In this document: piece after piece, positions 35,080 through 35,193 of the stretch
Position numbering within the stretch: the stretch's first letter is position 1
How the letters are laid out: the number at the start of each line of letters is the position of its first letter
Virus record (IMG/VR): IMGVR_UViG_3300048831_000083
Location: 1-35,193 of that record
Length of the DNA stretch: 35,193 nt
From: a virus
Strand: one strand, 5' to 3'
Notes under the pieces: model-generated
Told to the model about the DNA's origin: nothing
What the model saw: the letters and a program-made list of their open reading frames with translations, nothing else
Databases searched by the model: none
Position numbers and translations under genes: made by a program

Positions 35080-35156
35080 CAGGGCGTAGCTCAGCTGGGG
35101 AGAGCGCCGCGTTCGGGACGCGGAGGCCGGAGGTTCAATCCCTCTCGCCCTGACCA
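35080..35156 (+). tRNA. tRNA-Pro(CGG)
   Basis: CAGGGCG/CGCCCTG acceptor with C1-G72, D-arm GCTC...GAGC, anticodon arm CCGCG-TTCGGGA-CGCGG, T-arm GGAGG-TTCAATC-CCTCT, ACCA. Confidence 0.92.
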
Positions 35157-35164
35157 CTAAATAC
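35157..35164 (+). promoter_or_regulatory. Late promoter-like octamer
   Basis: ACTAAATA right after tRNA-Pro(CGG), presumably for a gene beyond the window edge. Confidence 0.45.
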
Positions 35165-35193
35165 CGCATGCGTGAACTCCGTCCAACCTGCCT

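Noticed and set aside
1-35193. CRISPR arrays, IS elements, integrase or att sites
   Set aside because: No regularly spaced repeats, transposase or integrase motifs were seen; the only mobile elements visible are free-standing homing endonuclease genes.

Overview
The window looks like about 35 kb of a high-GC myovirus genome from the T4 superfamily. Small genes are packed into ATGA/TGATG-overlapping operons. About seventeen sites close to the T4 late promoter octamer (TATAAATA) sit just upstream of genes on both strands, next to a second class of sigma70-like promoters with a fixed 17-base spacer. Free-standing GIY-YIG, HNH and PD-(D/E)XK homing endonuclease genes, visibly more AT-rich than their surroundings, are scattered through it. 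The host is probably an alphaproteobacterium: the phage carries a tmRNA of the circularly permuted type known from that class, with a tag peptide ending RLAA. The host call is inference.

Layout. 1-4.3 kb: a zinc-finger protein, a fragment resembling the fingers of DnaE, a proteasome-type hydrolase, a MazG-like NTPase, a nucleotidyltransferase, and two leftward late genes. 4.3-8.9 kb: an early operon with a SprT-like protease and ATP-dependent DNA ligase, then many small unknown genes. 8.9-11.2 kb: a metallophosphoesterase operon. 11.2-12.4 kb: two leftward, probably virion-surface genes (LamG-like and fibre-type). 12.5-14.2 kb: a membrane protein plus a LemA-like protein. 14.2-17.1 kb: an early operon of small proteins including a paralogous pair, ending at a two-way terminator. 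17.1-24 kb: late genes, an amidinotransferase, the tmRNA with a convergent GIY-YIG gene, a lipoprotein that may be a unimolecular spanin, and a fused NMN adenylyltransferase-Nudix enzyme. 24-30.1 kb: a VWA protein, adenylosuccinate synthetase, nicotinamide phosphoribosyltransferase and a deoxyribosyltransferase-like protein.

30.15-35.19 kb is an RNA-rich region. It opens with what looks like a leader-peptide attenuator. It then holds eight tRNA genes that fold more or less normally, several abnormal tRNA-like elements, and four homing endonuclease genes, three of them fused to or inserted in tRNA sequence. The abnormal elements are a tRNA-Val gene cut after base 34 by an endonuclease gene, a tRNA-Tyr gene with a 31-base insert at the same place, a Leu/Gln-like gene with a 34-base insert, a D-armless Tyr-like element, two large branched RNAs, and an element in which the T-arm half precedes the D-arm half (a circularly permuted tRNA-like fold).

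How the parts work together (inference). The nicotinamide phosphoribosyltransferase and NMN adenylyltransferase together complete a nicotinamide-to-NAD salvage route, which in phages can refill NAD drained by host defences. PurA, MazG-like and deoxyribosyltransferase-like proteins adjust nucleotide pools. The tRNAs and tmRNA support translation late in infection. The most unusual content is the set of permuted or interrupted tRNA and tmRNA genes.
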